Below, one piece after another: positions 36,364-45,856 of a stretch of 64,000 bases of DNA. A model generated the notes under the pieces. The model was given only the letters and a program-made list of their open reading frames with translations, ran no database searches and was not told the DNA's origin. Position 1 is the stretch's first letter. Each line of letters opens with the position of its first letter. Source of the DNA: Nitrosospira sp. Nsp14. GTDB taxonomy: Bacteria > Pseudomonadota > Gammaproteobacteria > Burkholderiales > Nitrosomonadaceae. The translations under genes were made by a program, and so were the position numbers. The DNA lies in assembly GCF_900113575.1 (NCBI RefSeq), contig NZ_FOPV01000004.1, positions 1 through 64,000 on the forward strand. The letters run 5' to 3'.

Positions 36364-37909
36364 CGTGAAAAATGATCCCCGCTGTATGGCGACGCCCGGA
36401 ACGAAGGCGGCTGACACCATGGCGCAAATTGACCTTGTATACTCCTCGCGTACCTTGCACCGGCCGCTGGTGCACAGCAAACACGACAGCATCCCCCTGC
36501 CGGAGAGGCACGACTTCCGCACGCGACTGCATGCGGGGACGCTGCTCGGTCAACACAAATTCGCCTCCGGTGAAATCTCGTCCTGGCTCGCTTAGCAGTA
36601 TGGTGAGCTGAATCGGGAATACATGTTCTCCGTACAAGTCCTGATGCAGACAATTGTAATCGCCGGGCTCATATTGTAAGAGCAGCGGAGTCGGACGAAG
36701 CTGGCCCGCCTCATGGCAGCGCCGGATGAAATCGCCGTGTTCCGCCGCGAAATGCACCTGAATGCCCATTGCCTCATTCCAGCGGTTGGCAATGGGCGCG
36801 AGCTGGAAATATATCGAGGCCCGCAGGTCTGCGATGATGCCGGGCAACGGGTAGCTGAAATACTTGTATTCCCCCCGGCCAAAGCCATGACGGGCCATTA
36901 CCACCCTGCTGCGGAAAACACCCTCCTCTGGATAAAGCGTGGTTAAGGCCTCGCATTCCCGAGGAACAAGCAGCTTTTCGATCACTGCGCATCCCTGCGC
37001 GTCCAGTTCCTCTGCGATTCCGCCCCAATCAAGCGCGCCGACCTGGGTCACGATGCCCCGATGCAGGGAAATCTTCGGAAACGTGCTCTCTGTTAAGGTA
37101 TTCAATCCGGAAACACCTCCCCCTCCAGGCACGGCGTTCGACTCAGTCTCAAGCAGGGTGCGCTTGCGCTCCACGCCCCAGCGGTAACCTCCCAGGTCGC
37201 CATCTTTACGCACCACCCGGTGACAGGGTATGGCTACCGCAAGCTTGTTCGCCGCGCATACTCCAGCCACTGCGCGTGCGGACCCGGGCGCACCCATGTG
37301 TTTGGCAATATCGGTGTAGCTTTTCGTCTTCCCCGGCGGAATTGCGCGCAGTGCCTGCCACACCCGCTGCTGAAAAGCCGTGCCACGTATATCGAGGGGG
37401 AGGCTCAAGCCGATGCTTGGCGCTTCGATAAAGCCGACTACGGTCGCGACAAGTTCTTCGAAGTTCGAATCCCCTCCACTGAGGACAGCATGGGGGAAGC
37501 TGTCCTGCAGTTCGTGCACTAGTTTATCGGGATCGCCGCCGAGAAGAATCGCGCAAATACCTCGTTGGCTTTGAGCAACCAGAATTGATCCCAGCGAGCA
37601 TTCGCCAACGGCAAAACGAATTTTGGTATCAATTCCGCCCGCCCGATAGCAGCTCGGCAACATCCCCAGAACGTTGTTCGATCTTTCATAAAAACGGCTG
37701 CTGGAACTATAGCCGGCATCGAAAATAGCAGCCGTGACCGTGCTCCCCCGGCCGAGTTGATGGCGCACCTTTTTCTCGCGCTGCGCTGCAGCGTACTGCC
37801 GGGGCGTCAATCCGGTGACTTGCCTGAACACACGATGGAAGTGATAGGCGCTCATGCCAAGCTGGCGGGCGAGTTTCCTCCAGAGTTGGGGTGGCCTCCG
37901 ATTCTTCAA
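36353..37909 (-). CDS. ada: Ada (AraC–methyltransferase part) fused to a 2OG-Fe(II) dioxygenase
   Basis: Frame of 518 residues. It opens inside the AraC-type region of Ada (ARQLGMSAYHFHRVFRQVTG), the first 12 residues being out of frame with Ada homology. The O6-methylguanine methyltransferase domain follows, with catalytic Cys in AIPCHRVVRKDGDLGGYRWG. Normal Ada ends just after this; here the frame runs on through a Gly-rich linker (AVPGGGGVSG) into a second domain of about 230 residues with HQDLYGEHVFPIQ (His and Asp ligands) and LRHGVS plus a C-terminal FHDAT, of the prolyl-hydroxylase-like oxygenase type often linked to ada. The missing N-terminal Ada domain lies immediately upstream, one base out of frame. 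AlkB follows with overlap. Confidence 0.85.
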   Translation of the reverse strand: MKNRRPPQLWRKLARQLGMSAYHFHRVFRQVTGLTPRQYAAAQREKKVRHQLGRGSTVTAAIFDAGYSSSSRFYERSNNVLGMLPSCYRAGGIDTKIRFAVGECSLGSILVAQSQRGICAILLGGDPDKLVHELQDSFPHAVLSGGDSNFEELVATVVGFIEAPSIGLSLPLDIRGTAFQQRVWQALRAIPPGKTKSYTDIAKHMGAPGSARAVAGVCAANKLAVAIPCHRVVRKDGDLGGYRWGVERKRTLLETESNAVPGGGGVSGLNTLTESTFPKISLHRGIVTQVGALDWGGIAEELDAQGCAVIEKLLVPRECEALTTLYPEEGVFRSRVVMARHGFGRGEYKYFSYPLPGIIADLRASIYFQLAPIANRWNEAMGIQVHFAAEHGDFIRRCHEAGQLRPTPLLLQYEPGDYNCLHQDLYGEHVFPIQLTILLSEPGRDFTGGEFVLTEQRPRMQSRAEVVPLRQGDAVVFAVHQRPVQGTRGVYKVNLRHGVSRLRSGRRHTAGIIFHDAT

Positions 37910-38210
37910 TTATACGGCACGCCTGCGTAACCCGGACGGCATACGGGTCTATAACCGTGGAGCGGTCAGGCCGGCAGCGCTTGCAGGGTCTGAAGCCTGC
38001 CGTTTGGGCTTCTTCGCGCGTAGCGTAAAAACTGACATTCTCGGGCCGCGCCGTACGCGCACCGCAAGAGGGACGGCAGTAGACGCCCGTGGTCCTGACT
38101 CCGAAATAAAACTTGCCGTCGGCTTCGGCGTTACGGACAACGATGTCGGTCCAACGAGGGTCTTGGACTGTTTGAGCGCCAAGCCGTGCTTTTTCCGCTA
38201 AGCTATTCAT
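37877..38210 (-). pseudogene. ada: Ada N-terminal domain, cut off by a one-base frameshift
   Basis: 111 residues encoding the zinc-bound methylphosphotriester acceptor domain of Ada: FYFGVRTTGVYCRPSCGART, then FRPCKRCRPD, giving the four Cys. The AraC region begins (ACRIIEESEATPTLE) and then the frame shifts at about 37877. Deleting one base of the CC at 37877-37878 joins it exactly to the next frame as TLEKLARQLGMSAYHF. ATG 38210 has AGGGAG upstream. As it stands the gene makes a truncated Ada. It is either a recent mutation or a sequence error. Confidence 0.88.
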
Positions 38211-38809
38211 GATGGCTCCCTGAAGTTACGCAGACAATGATAAACAATTGCCAATCTATCAATGTCGGCAGCCCGTTGCACTCCAGGTCTTGCTTTCAAA
38301 TTCCACCGCCGATAGAGTAAATTTAATGCGCCGGTCGGCTCAGTTCACCTTGGATGGCTAATTAGTTGACCGGGTGGCCACCGATCATCGCGCAATACCC
38401 TCACACTTACCTCCTGCTTTTACGCCCCGGCATGATCCATTGACTAGTCGGACCGGCATTGATTCCGGAAACATTCATGTATTTGTTTCCCTGCGCGCAC
38501 TGCACATCCCTGCTTGCAGCGGCACCGTTTAGCCAGGCTATCGAAGGGCCGCCTTGATGGTCCCGGGGATCCCGGGCAATTTGTCCTCCTGCCTTCTCCA
38601 TTAGGTACGGTCTCGAACGGACGAACGGCGCGGCTCGCTCTATAACGATTTGCAGCCATCCACGAACCGGACCCCTTCCGACACGCATGCTCACAACGTC
38701 CTACACGACCTTGGTGACGACCAAGAACGGGGCGGCGTCCGGAGACCGGTAGATGGGACTAAGGTATTTCAAATATTCCATATAACAGCTGTCCATGGGA
38801 GGAAACGAC
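38211..38809. other. intergenic, about 600 bases without a supported gene
   Basis: Upstream of the ada operon and of DUF1269. A minus-strand frame at 38407-38694 exists but has no recognisable motif and no good ribosome-binding site. The ada promoter should lie near 38220-38290; I could not identify a classical Ada box. Confidence 0.35.
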
Positions 38810-39337
38810 ATGTCCGAATTAATCGTAGTGGGCTTTAAAGATCCTGAAGAAGCGGATCTCGTTCTGCTGAGGCTGAGCAAGTTAAAGCGGGAATATCTGA
38901 TAGATATCGAGGACGCGGTCGTCGTCGTGCGCGACGACGCGGGCAAGGTGCATCTCAAGCAAAGCATTAATACTGTCACAGCCGGAACAACGACCGGTTT
39001 TCTTTCTGGTGGTCTATGGGGGACCCTGGTCGGGTTCATTTTCCTAAACCCGTTGGCGGGATTTGTTCTGGGTAGCGCAATCGGCGCCGGAGCAGGCGCC
39101 CTATCCGGTTCTCTAGTCGACTATGGCATCAATGATGATTTCGTTAAATCACTAGCCGAGACCATTCCGCCCAACTCGTCCGCGCTTTTTATTCTCGTAC
39201 GAAAGGTGCAACCGGAAAAGGTTCTCGCGGAACTCTCTGGCGTTAAAGGAAAGGTCCTGCGGACCTCCCTGTCACCAGAACAGGAGAAAAAGCTTCAGGA
39301 AGCTCTTGAAGGGGCAACCGTACCCGCCTCAAATTGA
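38810..39337 (+). CDS. DUF1269 family membrane-associated protein
   Basis: A 175-residue protein. It starts with ELIVVGFKDPEEADLVLLRL and IEDAVVVVRDDAGKVHLKQS, characteristic of DUF1269. A glycine-rich hydrophobic hairpin follows (LSGGLWGTLVGFIFLNPLAG, then VLGSAIGAGAGALSGSLVDYG), then a soluble end. Function unknown; the family is common near stress-response genes. ATG 38810 has GGAGG at good distance; a start 15 bases upstream overlaps that site and is unlikely. Confidence 0.9.
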   Translation: MSELIVVGFKDPEEADLVLLRLSKLKREYLIDIEDAVVVVRDDAGKVHLKQSINTVTAGTTTGFLSGGLWGTLVGFIFLNPLAGFVLGSAIGAGAGALSGSLVDYGINDDFVKSLAETIPPNSSALFILVRKVQPEKVLAELSGVKGKVLRTSLSPEQEKKLQEALEGATVPASN

Positions 39338-39357
39338 CCGCCTCGAGTTGACCGTCG

Positions 39358-40374
39358 CTATGTGAAGTCTGCATCGAGGACGATGCGGTAACGCGCCTCC
39401 CCCGCCGCGAGATGGGCGATGGCGTCGTTCACCTTACTCAGCGGGAAGTGCTCCACCTGGGGCGCGATATTATGCCGGGCGGCGAAATCCAGCATGGACG
39501 ACATCGCGGCCGGACTCCCCGTCGGCGACCCGGAGATGCTTTTCTGTCCGAAGATAAGGTCGAAAGCGCCAACCGGTATAGGTTCCAGGACCGCGCCGAC
39601 GAGGTGCATGCGCCCATTAGGCTTGAGCGTCTGCAAAAACGCGCTCCAATCCAGCGGAACATTCGCTGTGACAAGTAGAAAATCAAGCGAATTTGCCGCC
39701 TTCAGGATGCCGGCGCGATCCCGGCTTGACACCACCCGATGCGCGCCGAATTTTCGTACTTCTTCCATCTTCGACGGGTTCGAGGAAAAGGCGGTTACCT
39801 CGCAACCCCAGGCATTCGCAAATTGAAGGGCCATGTGCCCCAAGCCGCCGATGCCGACCACACCTACCCGGTCCGTTGGTTTCACATCGTAGATAGCTAG
39901 GGGCGCAAACACAGTAATACCGCCACACAGCAGCGGACCGGCAGAGGAAATATCGAGCGCTTCCGGCAAGGGAACAGCCCAAGCCCAATGCGAACGCACC
40001 TTTTCCGCAAAACCCCCGCGGTGGCCGATGATTGTCGCAACTGCTCCAGCGCAGAGATGATGATCGCCAGTCATGCATTGATGGCAATGCATGCAACTGG
40101 CGCTGGTCCATCCGATCCCGACACGCTGGCCGATCCCCAATCCCTTGACCTGATCACCCGCGGCCACGATGCGGCCCACCGCCTCATGGCCCAGCACGAC
40201 CGGATACTGGGACAATCCCCAATCGTTGTTAAGAATGGAAAGATCGGAGTGGCAGAGGCCGCAGAATTCGACGCCGATCTCCACCTCTTCCGGCCCCAGC
40301 GGACCGGCATCGTAGGTGAAAGGCTCAAGTTTTTGCTTAGCCCCGTGCGAGACCCATCCCCTGATGTCCGTCAT
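39358..40374 (-). CDS. zinc-dependent alcohol dehydrogenase
   Basis: A 338-residue medium-chain dehydrogenase. Catalytic zinc ligands lie in CGLCHSDLS and GHEAVGRIV. The structural zinc loop is CMHCHQCMTGDHHLC. The cofactor motif is VGVVGIGGLGHMALQFANAW. The overall pattern is that of the YahK/cinnamyl-alcohol-type aldehyde reductases, which usually prefer NADPH. The chosen ATG gives normal length. It is convergent with DUF1269, and stands alone; the substrate is unknown. Confidence 0.92.
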   Translation of the reverse strand: MTDIRGWVSHGAKQKLEPFTYDAGPLGPEEVEIGVEFCGLCHSDLSILNNDWGLSQYPVVLGHEAVGRIVAAGDQVKGLGIGQRVGIGWTSASCMHCHQCMTGDHHLCAGAVATIIGHRGGFAEKVRSHWAWAVPLPEALDISSAGPLLCGGITVFAPLAIYDVKPTDRVGVVGIGGLGHMALQFANAWGCEVTAFSSNPSKMEEVRKFGAHRVVSSRDRAGILKAANSLDFLLVTANVPLDWSAFLQTLKPNGRMHLVGAVLEPIPVGAFDLIFGQKSISGSPTGSPAAMSSMLDFAARHNIAPQVEHFPLSKVNDAIAHLAAGEARYRIVLDADFT

Positions 40375-40613
40375 GGCTTTCCTCCCTATTCAAGCCGGAT
40401 ACTCACATTGTTTTGCCTTTTACGGCCCCATATGAAACATCGGTGATAATCGCTCGGCGGCCCCTGCCGTGTTCAACCCATTCAGATCCACGCTTACTTT
40501 GCGGGTAAAATCTATTCCCGTCAACATAACATCCTCAAGCACGGTCGCGCCGATGATCTATTCAAGTTTTCAATCACATCCCATCAGAAGCGATGGAATC
40601 GGAGGGCCGCCCA

Positions 40614-41294
40614 ATGCCTGAAATCAGTGGAATCGGTGAAACCGTGGACTTCTGTCAGGCGCCGGCACATCTCGCGCTTATCGATGCCGATTGGGCCCGA
40701 TTGATACACCACATTGGCCCCTGCACGCTCCAACCACGCTTGCGGGAGCCATACGAAGCCCTTATCAGGGCGGTTGCCTACCAGCAACTTCACGCCCGGG
40801 CCGCCGATGCTATTATCGCCAGATTCCTGAATTTGTATCCGACCAGTGGTTCTGAAACAACCTTTCCGCTCCCCGACCAAGTGTTTGCGACTCCAGATGG
40901 AGATTTGCGCCGCTGCGGTTTCTCAACGCGAAAGATAACCGCCGTCAAGCACATCGCAGAAGGCGCGCTGAATGGACTGGTACCTTCCCTCGATGCTGCC
41001 CGACGAATGCAGGACGATGAGCTTGTCGCCCGGCTCATCACCCTCCCCGGCATCGGCCGGTGGACCGTGGAAATGTTTCTAATGCATACGTTGGGACGCA
41101 TGGATATCCTGCCTGTGGATGATTTTGGGGTACGCGACGGATACCGGTTTCTAAAATCCATGAACACCTTGCCCACTCGCAAGGAATTGGAAAAGGCCGG
41201 CTTGCCGTGCAGCCCGTATCGAACCGCAGCATCCTGGTATTTATGGCGTGTCGCCTCCTTGCCGGACTATTCCAGAATGACGAAGGAAAAATAG
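40614..41294 (+). CDS. alkA: DNA-3-methyladenine glycosylase II (AlkA-type HhH-GPD)
   Basis: A 226-residue helix-hairpin-helix glycosylase. The HhH motif LITLPGIGRWTVEMFLMHTL is followed by the catalytic Asp in ILPVDDFGVRDG. EALIRAVAYQQLHARAADAI opens the domain. It lacks the N-terminal beta domain of E. coli AlkA and so resembles the shorter archaeal and yeast MAG-like enzymes. ATG 40614 follows GGAGG at nine bases; an ATG at 40593 is possible. It belongs by function to the nearby ada/alkB locus, though on the other strand. Confidence 0.92.
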   Translation: MPEISGIGETVDFCQAPAHLALIDADWARLIHHIGPCTLQPRLREPYEALIRAVAYQQLHARAADAIIARFLNLYPTSGSETTFPLPDQVFATPDGDLRRCGFSTRKITAVKHIAEGALNGLVPSLDAARRMQDDELVARLITLPGIGRWTVEMFLMHTLGRMDILPVDDFGVRDGYRFLKSMNTLPTRKELEKAGLPCSPYRTAASWYLWRVASLPDYSRMTKEK

Positions 41295-41512
41295 CAACCC
41301 GTTCTGAATAAGCACGCCGCTGGCATCCCGGGACCCGTCCGCCGGCGCCCCTTTTTTGAGTACTCTTTCCCATCCGTTCGCAGGGGGCAAAGCATTTCAT
41401 CGCGAAGGTTTGCTCTGGTTTAGAATACCGTCCTTGCCCGGCAGCGGCCGCCCCTTAAAAAAGGCAAAAAATAACGCCGGGGCGTGTAACGCCTTCGATA
41501 ATCGGAGAAACC

Positions 41513-42985
41513 ATGCTGTTTGAGCGCGTCAAATCCCTCGATCACATCCTTGAAGCAGCGCAGAAAAAGGGACTTAAGCGCCAGCTCGGAGCATTTGACC
41601 TGACCATGCTGGGGATCGGCGCCGTCATTGGTACCGGCATTTTCGTTTTGACATCGGTTGCGGCAGACAAGGCCGGCCCGGCAATGATGTACTCGTTTGT
41701 CATTGCCGGGTTCGTGTGCGCACTCACAGCCCTGGTATATTCCGAAATTGCGGCAATCGTGCCCGTGGCCGGCTCGGCCTACACCTATTCCTATGCGGTA
41801 TTCGGTGAATTGATGGCGTGGATGGTAGGCTGGGCGCTTATCCTCGAATATGCCGTTGCGGCCGCTGCGGTGGCAGTTGGTTGGTCCGGCTATATCAATG
41901 GGTTTTTGCACGAGATCGGCTACGGTCTGCCTCTGTTCCTGACCGCCGGACCTTTCGACAGGGTTCTGGTGCCCGGGACTGGAAATGACAGCGGGGCTGG
42001 ACTCGCGACTGCCGCGGGCGGATTCAACCTCCTGGCATTCCTGGTTTCGCTCTTCGTCACGTCGTTGCTGATCATGGGCACCGGCAAAAGCGCCAGATTC
42101 ACCGCCGTTCTGGTCATCGTCAAAATTGTCGCGCTTGCCGCCTTCATTATTCTCGCTCTGCCAGCCGTCAATTCAGCCAATTTTGAACCCATGTTCCCCA
42201 ATGGCTGGGGGACGCCGCTTTCCGGAGTTGGCGTGCTGGGCGCAGCCGCTTCCATTTTTTTTGCTTACGTGGGATTCGACGCCGTCTCGACGGCTGCGGA
42301 AGAAACGAAAAATCCCAACCGTAATGTACCGATCGGGCTCATCGGGTCACTGACGATTTGTACGCTGATTTACCTGGTCGTGGCTTATGCGGCCGTCGGC
42401 GCGGTTGGATCTCAGCCCGGCGGCGAACTATCCCTCTCGAAGGAACCGTTGGCGTTCGTGCTGCGTGAGGTGGGATACCCGGCTGTAGGCAACTGGGTGG
42501 CGTCAGCAGCGATTATCGCTCTCCCCTCGGTCGTGCTCATGATGATTTATGGTCAAACGCGGGTGCTGTTTACTATGTCTAGGGACGGGTTGATGCCGGC
42601 AGCTTTCTCCCATATTCATCCTCGTTTTCACACGCCGCATATCGTCACGCAGGCAACCGGCCTCGCGGTGGCGCTATTTGCCGCCCTGTTCCCGGTTGCA
42701 ACACTGGCGGATATCTCGAACTCCGGCACGCTGTTCGCGTTCTTCATGGTGGCCCTGGGGGTGATGGTATTGCGCCGGCGCGACCCGGAGCGGCATCGGC
42801 CCTTTAAGACGCCTATGCTATGGATGGTGGGACCCTTGGCGATGGCGGGCTGCGCCCTGCTGTTCATCAGCCTGGGTTGGGGCACGATCCAGATGTTTCT
42901 GGCCTGGGCCACGATCGGCCTGATTGTCTATTTCAGCTATGCCCGGCGACACAGCCATTTGGCAAACCATCCTGCGAGCGATTGA
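41513..42985 (+). CDS. APC family amino acid permease (CAT-like)
   Basis: A 490-residue permease with about 12-14 helices. The conserved opening is LGAFDLTMLGIGAVIGTGIF, with the unwound helix-1 motif GAVIGTGIF. Others are GPAMMYSFVIAGFVCALTAL, then AGSAYTYSYAVFGELMAWM and FFAYVGFDAVSTAAEETKNP. This is the cationic amino acid transporter-like (YhdG/YfnA) branch. Substrate not determined. It stands alone, with a 215-base gap upstream. Confidence 0.93.
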   Translation: MLFERVKSLDHILEAAQKKGLKRQLGAFDLTMLGIGAVIGTGIFVLTSVAADKAGPAMMYSFVIAGFVCALTALVYSEIAAIVPVAGSAYTYSYAVFGELMAWMVGWALILEYAVAAAAVAVGWSGYINGFLHEIGYGLPLFLTAGPFDRVLVPGTGNDSGAGLATAAGGFNLLAFLVSLFVTSLLIMGTGKSARFTAVLVIVKIVALAAFIILALPAVNSANFEPMFPNGWGTPLSGVGVLGAAASIFFAYVGFDAVSTAAEETKNPNRNVPIGLIGSLTICTLIYLVVAYAAVGAVGSQPGGELSLSKEPLAFVLREVGYPAVGNWVASAAIIALPSVVLMMIYGQTRVLFTMSRDGLMPAAFSHIHPRFHTPHIVTQATGLAVALFAALFPVATLADISNSGTLFAFFMVALGVMVLRRRDPERHRPFKTPMLWMVGPLAMAGCALLFISLGWGTIQMFLAWATIGLIVYFSYARRHSHLANHPASD

Positions 42986-43265
42986 TCTGATACACGCCAT
43001 ATCTTGCTTCAGCCCAGCTGCGGCCCGGATGCGGAAGAAGCTATTGCCGGGATTCAGGCATACGCTTCCAGCTTCCCGCGGAAAATAATTGAACTCATGC
43101 CGGTGGCAGCGTGTCTTCTATTTCTGAAAGCGGAGGCTTGTTTCCCAGGGACAACTTTCCCACTTTACAAATCCACCCCTGCAACAGGGACTCAAGTTTC
43201 TTGACATGCCCGGCTGAGCGGAATTAAACCTCGGCCTCTTTTCCAAACCTGTTTCCCGCGGACAT

Positions 43266-44927
43266 ATGCCGGTCGATAGTACTGATCTTGCTTTGGAGGA
43301 CGCCGAATGGTGGAAAAAAACCACCGTTTATCATGTCTATCCGCGGTCCTTTTTCGATAGCAATGGCGACGGTATCGGAGATATACCCGGCATTATTGAA
43401 AAACTGGACTACATCCAATACCTTGGATACGAAACCATCTGGATTTCCCCGTTCACCGAAAGTCCGCAAAGGGACTTTGGCTATGACATCAGCGACTATT
43501 ACGCTATCTCTCCCCATTATGGGGATATGGCGCTCTTCGAAAAGCTGGTGCAGGAGGTGCATGGCAGAGGCATGAAGCTCGTCTTCGACCTGGTGCTGAA
43601 TCACACCTCCGATCAGCATGACTGGTTCAAGGAGTCCGCCAGCTCACGCGACAACCCGAAGGCGGATTGGTATATCTGGAGGGATGGAAAGGGCAGGAAT
43701 GGGACGAGAGCACCGAACAATTGGCGTGCCATGGCAGGAAACAAGGCATGGACCTACTATCCCGAGCGAGACCAGTTCAACTACACCGCGTTTCTGCCTT
43801 TTCAACCCGACCTGAACTACCACAATCCGGAAGTGAAGGAAGCCATGTTCGAGATTGCGCGATTCTGGCTGAACAAAGGCGTGGATGGCTTCCGGCTGGA
43901 TATTGTCAGCGCGATCTATGAAGATCCCGAGCTTCGCGACAACCCCATCAGCTTTCGCTTAAGCCCGTCCGATCAATCGCTATCCATATTTTTCCAGCAT
44001 CTGAAGCATAACTTCCTGCACGAAAAGAGCTTCGAATTCGCGACCGAACTCAGAGATGTGGTGAATGAGTTCGAAAACCCGAAAAGGATACTCATCGGCG
44101 AATCGCATGGTGATGAGGGAGTGATAAACCGTTTCTGTCATCACGAGGGGAAGAATGGCCTCCATGCCGTCTTCCTTTTCAAAGCAATTTCAACCCCGTT
44201 TAGAGCCCCGAATTACCGCAATTTGCTGATGAGGTTCGAAGAACATTTTCCGGACCCGCTGTTGCCCACCCTCGTTTTTGCCAACCACGACCGTAACCGC
44301 GTGATCAGTCGTCTGGGAGGAAGCGTGAAAAAGGCGAAATTGCTGGCGCTGTTCCAGTTTACCTGCCGGGGTATTCCGTTCACCTATTTTGGTGACGAGA
44401 TTGGAATTCCCAGGGTGCGCATTCCGCTAAAACAGGGAAAGGACGCGATCGCCCTGCAGCACAACTGGGTTCCACAGTTCCTGGTGGACAGAAGTGCCGA
44501 AATTCTTAACCGCGACGAGTGCCGCACCCCTATGTTGTGGAACGACGAGGCCTATGCAGGCTTCTGTCATACCTCCGCTCAACCGTGGCTTCCGGTAGCG
44601 GAAAATTTCAAGGACATAAACGTTGAGAAGCAAATGGCTGAACCTGATTCGCTGCTCAATTTTTATAGAAAGGTAATTTGTCTTCGGAATGAAACCCCTG
44701 CGCTGAACGCCGGACAGCTTGAGATTGCGCATGATTTTTGCAACCGCAAAATGCTCGCTTACTACCGCATTGCCGGAGGCGAGAAATATCTGGTGCTGCT
44801 GAACATGTCGAGATACCGCCTGAAAAGCCCGCTCGATAATGAGGTCTTGCTGTCGACCCATGCTCAAGGCAAGGAGACGCATTTTCAGCCATTCGAAGGA
44901 CGCGTCATGGTGGCAGCGCACCATTAG
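43266..44927 (+). CDS. GH13 alpha-glucosidase (oligo-1,6-glucosidase type)
   Basis: A 553-residue cytoplasmic glycoside hydrolase. Four GH13 regions can be seen: LVFDLVLNHTSDQHDWF (region I), VDGFRLDIVSAIY (region II, nucleophile Asp near 212), ILIGESHGD (region III, acid Glu near 277) and VFANHDRNRV (region IV, Asp near 341). The opening WWKKTTVYHVYPRSFFDSNG is typical of alpha-glucosidases. It probably cleaves alpha-glucosides or trehalose-like sugars; compatible-solute or glycogen metabolism is possible. No sugar-gene neighbours are present. Confidence 0.93.
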   Translation: MPVDSTDLALEDAEWWKKTTVYHVYPRSFFDSNGDGIGDIPGIIEKLDYIQYLGYETIWISPFTESPQRDFGYDISDYYAISPHYGDMALFEKLVQEVHGRGMKLVFDLVLNHTSDQHDWFKESASSRDNPKADWYIWRDGKGRNGTRAPNNWRAMAGNKAWTYYPERDQFNYTAFLPFQPDLNYHNPEVKEAMFEIARFWLNKGVDGFRLDIVSAIYEDPELRDNPISFRLSPSDQSLSIFFQHLKHNFLHEKSFEFATELRDVVNEFENPKRILIGESHGDEGVINRFCHHEGKNGLHAVFLFKAISTPFRAPNYRNLLMRFEEHFPDPLLPTLVFANHDRNRVISRLGGSVKKAKLLALFQFTCRGIPFTYFGDEIGIPRVRIPLKQGKDAIALQHNWVPQFLVDRSAEILNRDECRTPMLWNDEAYAGFCHTSAQPWLPVAENFKDINVEKQMAEPDSLLNFYRKVICLRNETPALNAGQLEIAHDFCNRKMLAYYRIAGGEKYLVLLNMSRYRLKSPLDNEVLLSTHAQGKETHFQPFEGRVMVAAHH

Positions 44928-45004
44928 GCAGGTCCGGGCGCCTGGGTTTGACACGCCTGAACACTTTCAGTGGTTGCCGCACCCCTCCCTTGATCCTTTA
45001 TACG

Positions 45005-45424
45005 TTACGTCTGGCCGCTGTGCTGGCCGAAAGGCTTGACGATGGTCTCTGCGGTCAAGCGTTCCTGGCACACCGCGTTCTCATTCCGGCCGCTCCTCCC
45101 CGAACCGGAGAATAAATCAGCTTCACGCCCGCTGGTTGCCAGGCCTGCGCTCGGTCCCAGCATCGGGATGATCGTCTTGCCACCAAAGGGTCCGAACTCC
45201 GTCCTGGCGTCAACGGGTGCTCCTCGCCCCAGTTGCTCGCCTCGCGTAATGCTTCGCGGTGGGCGTTGTCCCCATGTTCGCGCCCGACGCGAAGCATCGA
45301 CCAGTTTATAATACGTTCGATAGGGTTGCTTCCATCCTCGGCCGGTCAGTTTAATGACGATAGCCATCCGGTTGCTCAAATAGAAGAGCACAGATGACAA
45401 CGCAACACCGATGATCTCGCGCAT
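45005..45424 (-). CDS. hypothetical protein with N-terminal hydrophobic segment
   Basis: ATG 45424 has GGGGAGGA just upstream, a good ribosome-binding site. The 139-residue frame starts MREIIGVALSSVLFYLSNRM, one membrane-anchor-like helix, then a basic Arg/Gly-rich part. No family is recognised and plus-strand frames overlap it, so it may be false. Confidence 0.35.
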   Translation of the reverse strand: MREIIGVALSSVLFYLSNRMAIVIKLTGRGWKQPYRTYYKLVDASRRARTWGQRPPRSITRGEQLGRGAPVDARTEFGPFGGKTIIPMLGPSAGLATSGREADLFSGSGRSGRNENAVCQERLTAETIVKPFGQHSGQT

Positions 45425-45856
45425 AATCCTCCCCGATCGATTAAATCCGGACGGGTCCGATGGAAGCCTCATCTTATGGACCCGTCGTGACTGCTGGACA
45501 CAGGTACTACTATGTATTACTACATATTAGTAGGTACAGAGATCGTTAACGGGTCATTTCAGAAAATCTTGATCCAGACGGCATTCAGCTGGTCCAATCC
45601 ATCGCCGACTAGGGGACAATCAATTTTATGATTTAATGCGTGCGCTCTACTATGCCCGAGTAACACAAACCTTTTTCTACTCCTGATATTCACCCGGCTC
45701 CTTTTTGCGGAATCAGTTGCTAACAGAAATAGAACGGACCTTGAATGGGCGTGAAGACGTGTTAGAGATGTTTCTGCCCCGAAAAGTCGACTGCCAGCTC
45801 ATCGCTAACTGTCGAGCTGTGTTTGACAATCATGCTGCAATCACATCACTATTCGG
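45425..45856. other. intergenic, holds an imperfect palindrome
   Basis: About 430 bases without a supported gene. It contains the palindrome listed at 45504-45537. Otherwise I see nothing in it. Confidence 0.4.
45504..45537. repeat. imperfect palindrome
   Basis: GTACTACTATGTA, spacer ttac, then TACATA-t-TAGTAG-g-TAC. The 13-base arms pair with two single-base bulges. AT-rich, about 80 bases upstream of the small gene starting at 45424. Could be an operator or an RNA hairpin. Confidence 0.4.

Noticed and set aside
38407-38694. 95-codon minus-strand frame upstream of DUF1269
   Set aside because: No convincing start site or family. It might be real but cannot be supported.
40071-40446. Frames inside the alcohol dehydrogenase gene
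   Set aside because: Other-frame shadows of a clear gene.
45036-45311. 91-codon plus-strand frame opposite the hypothetical gene at 45005-45424
   Set aside because: No ribosome-binding site or motif; the minus-strand frame has a better start, though also weak.
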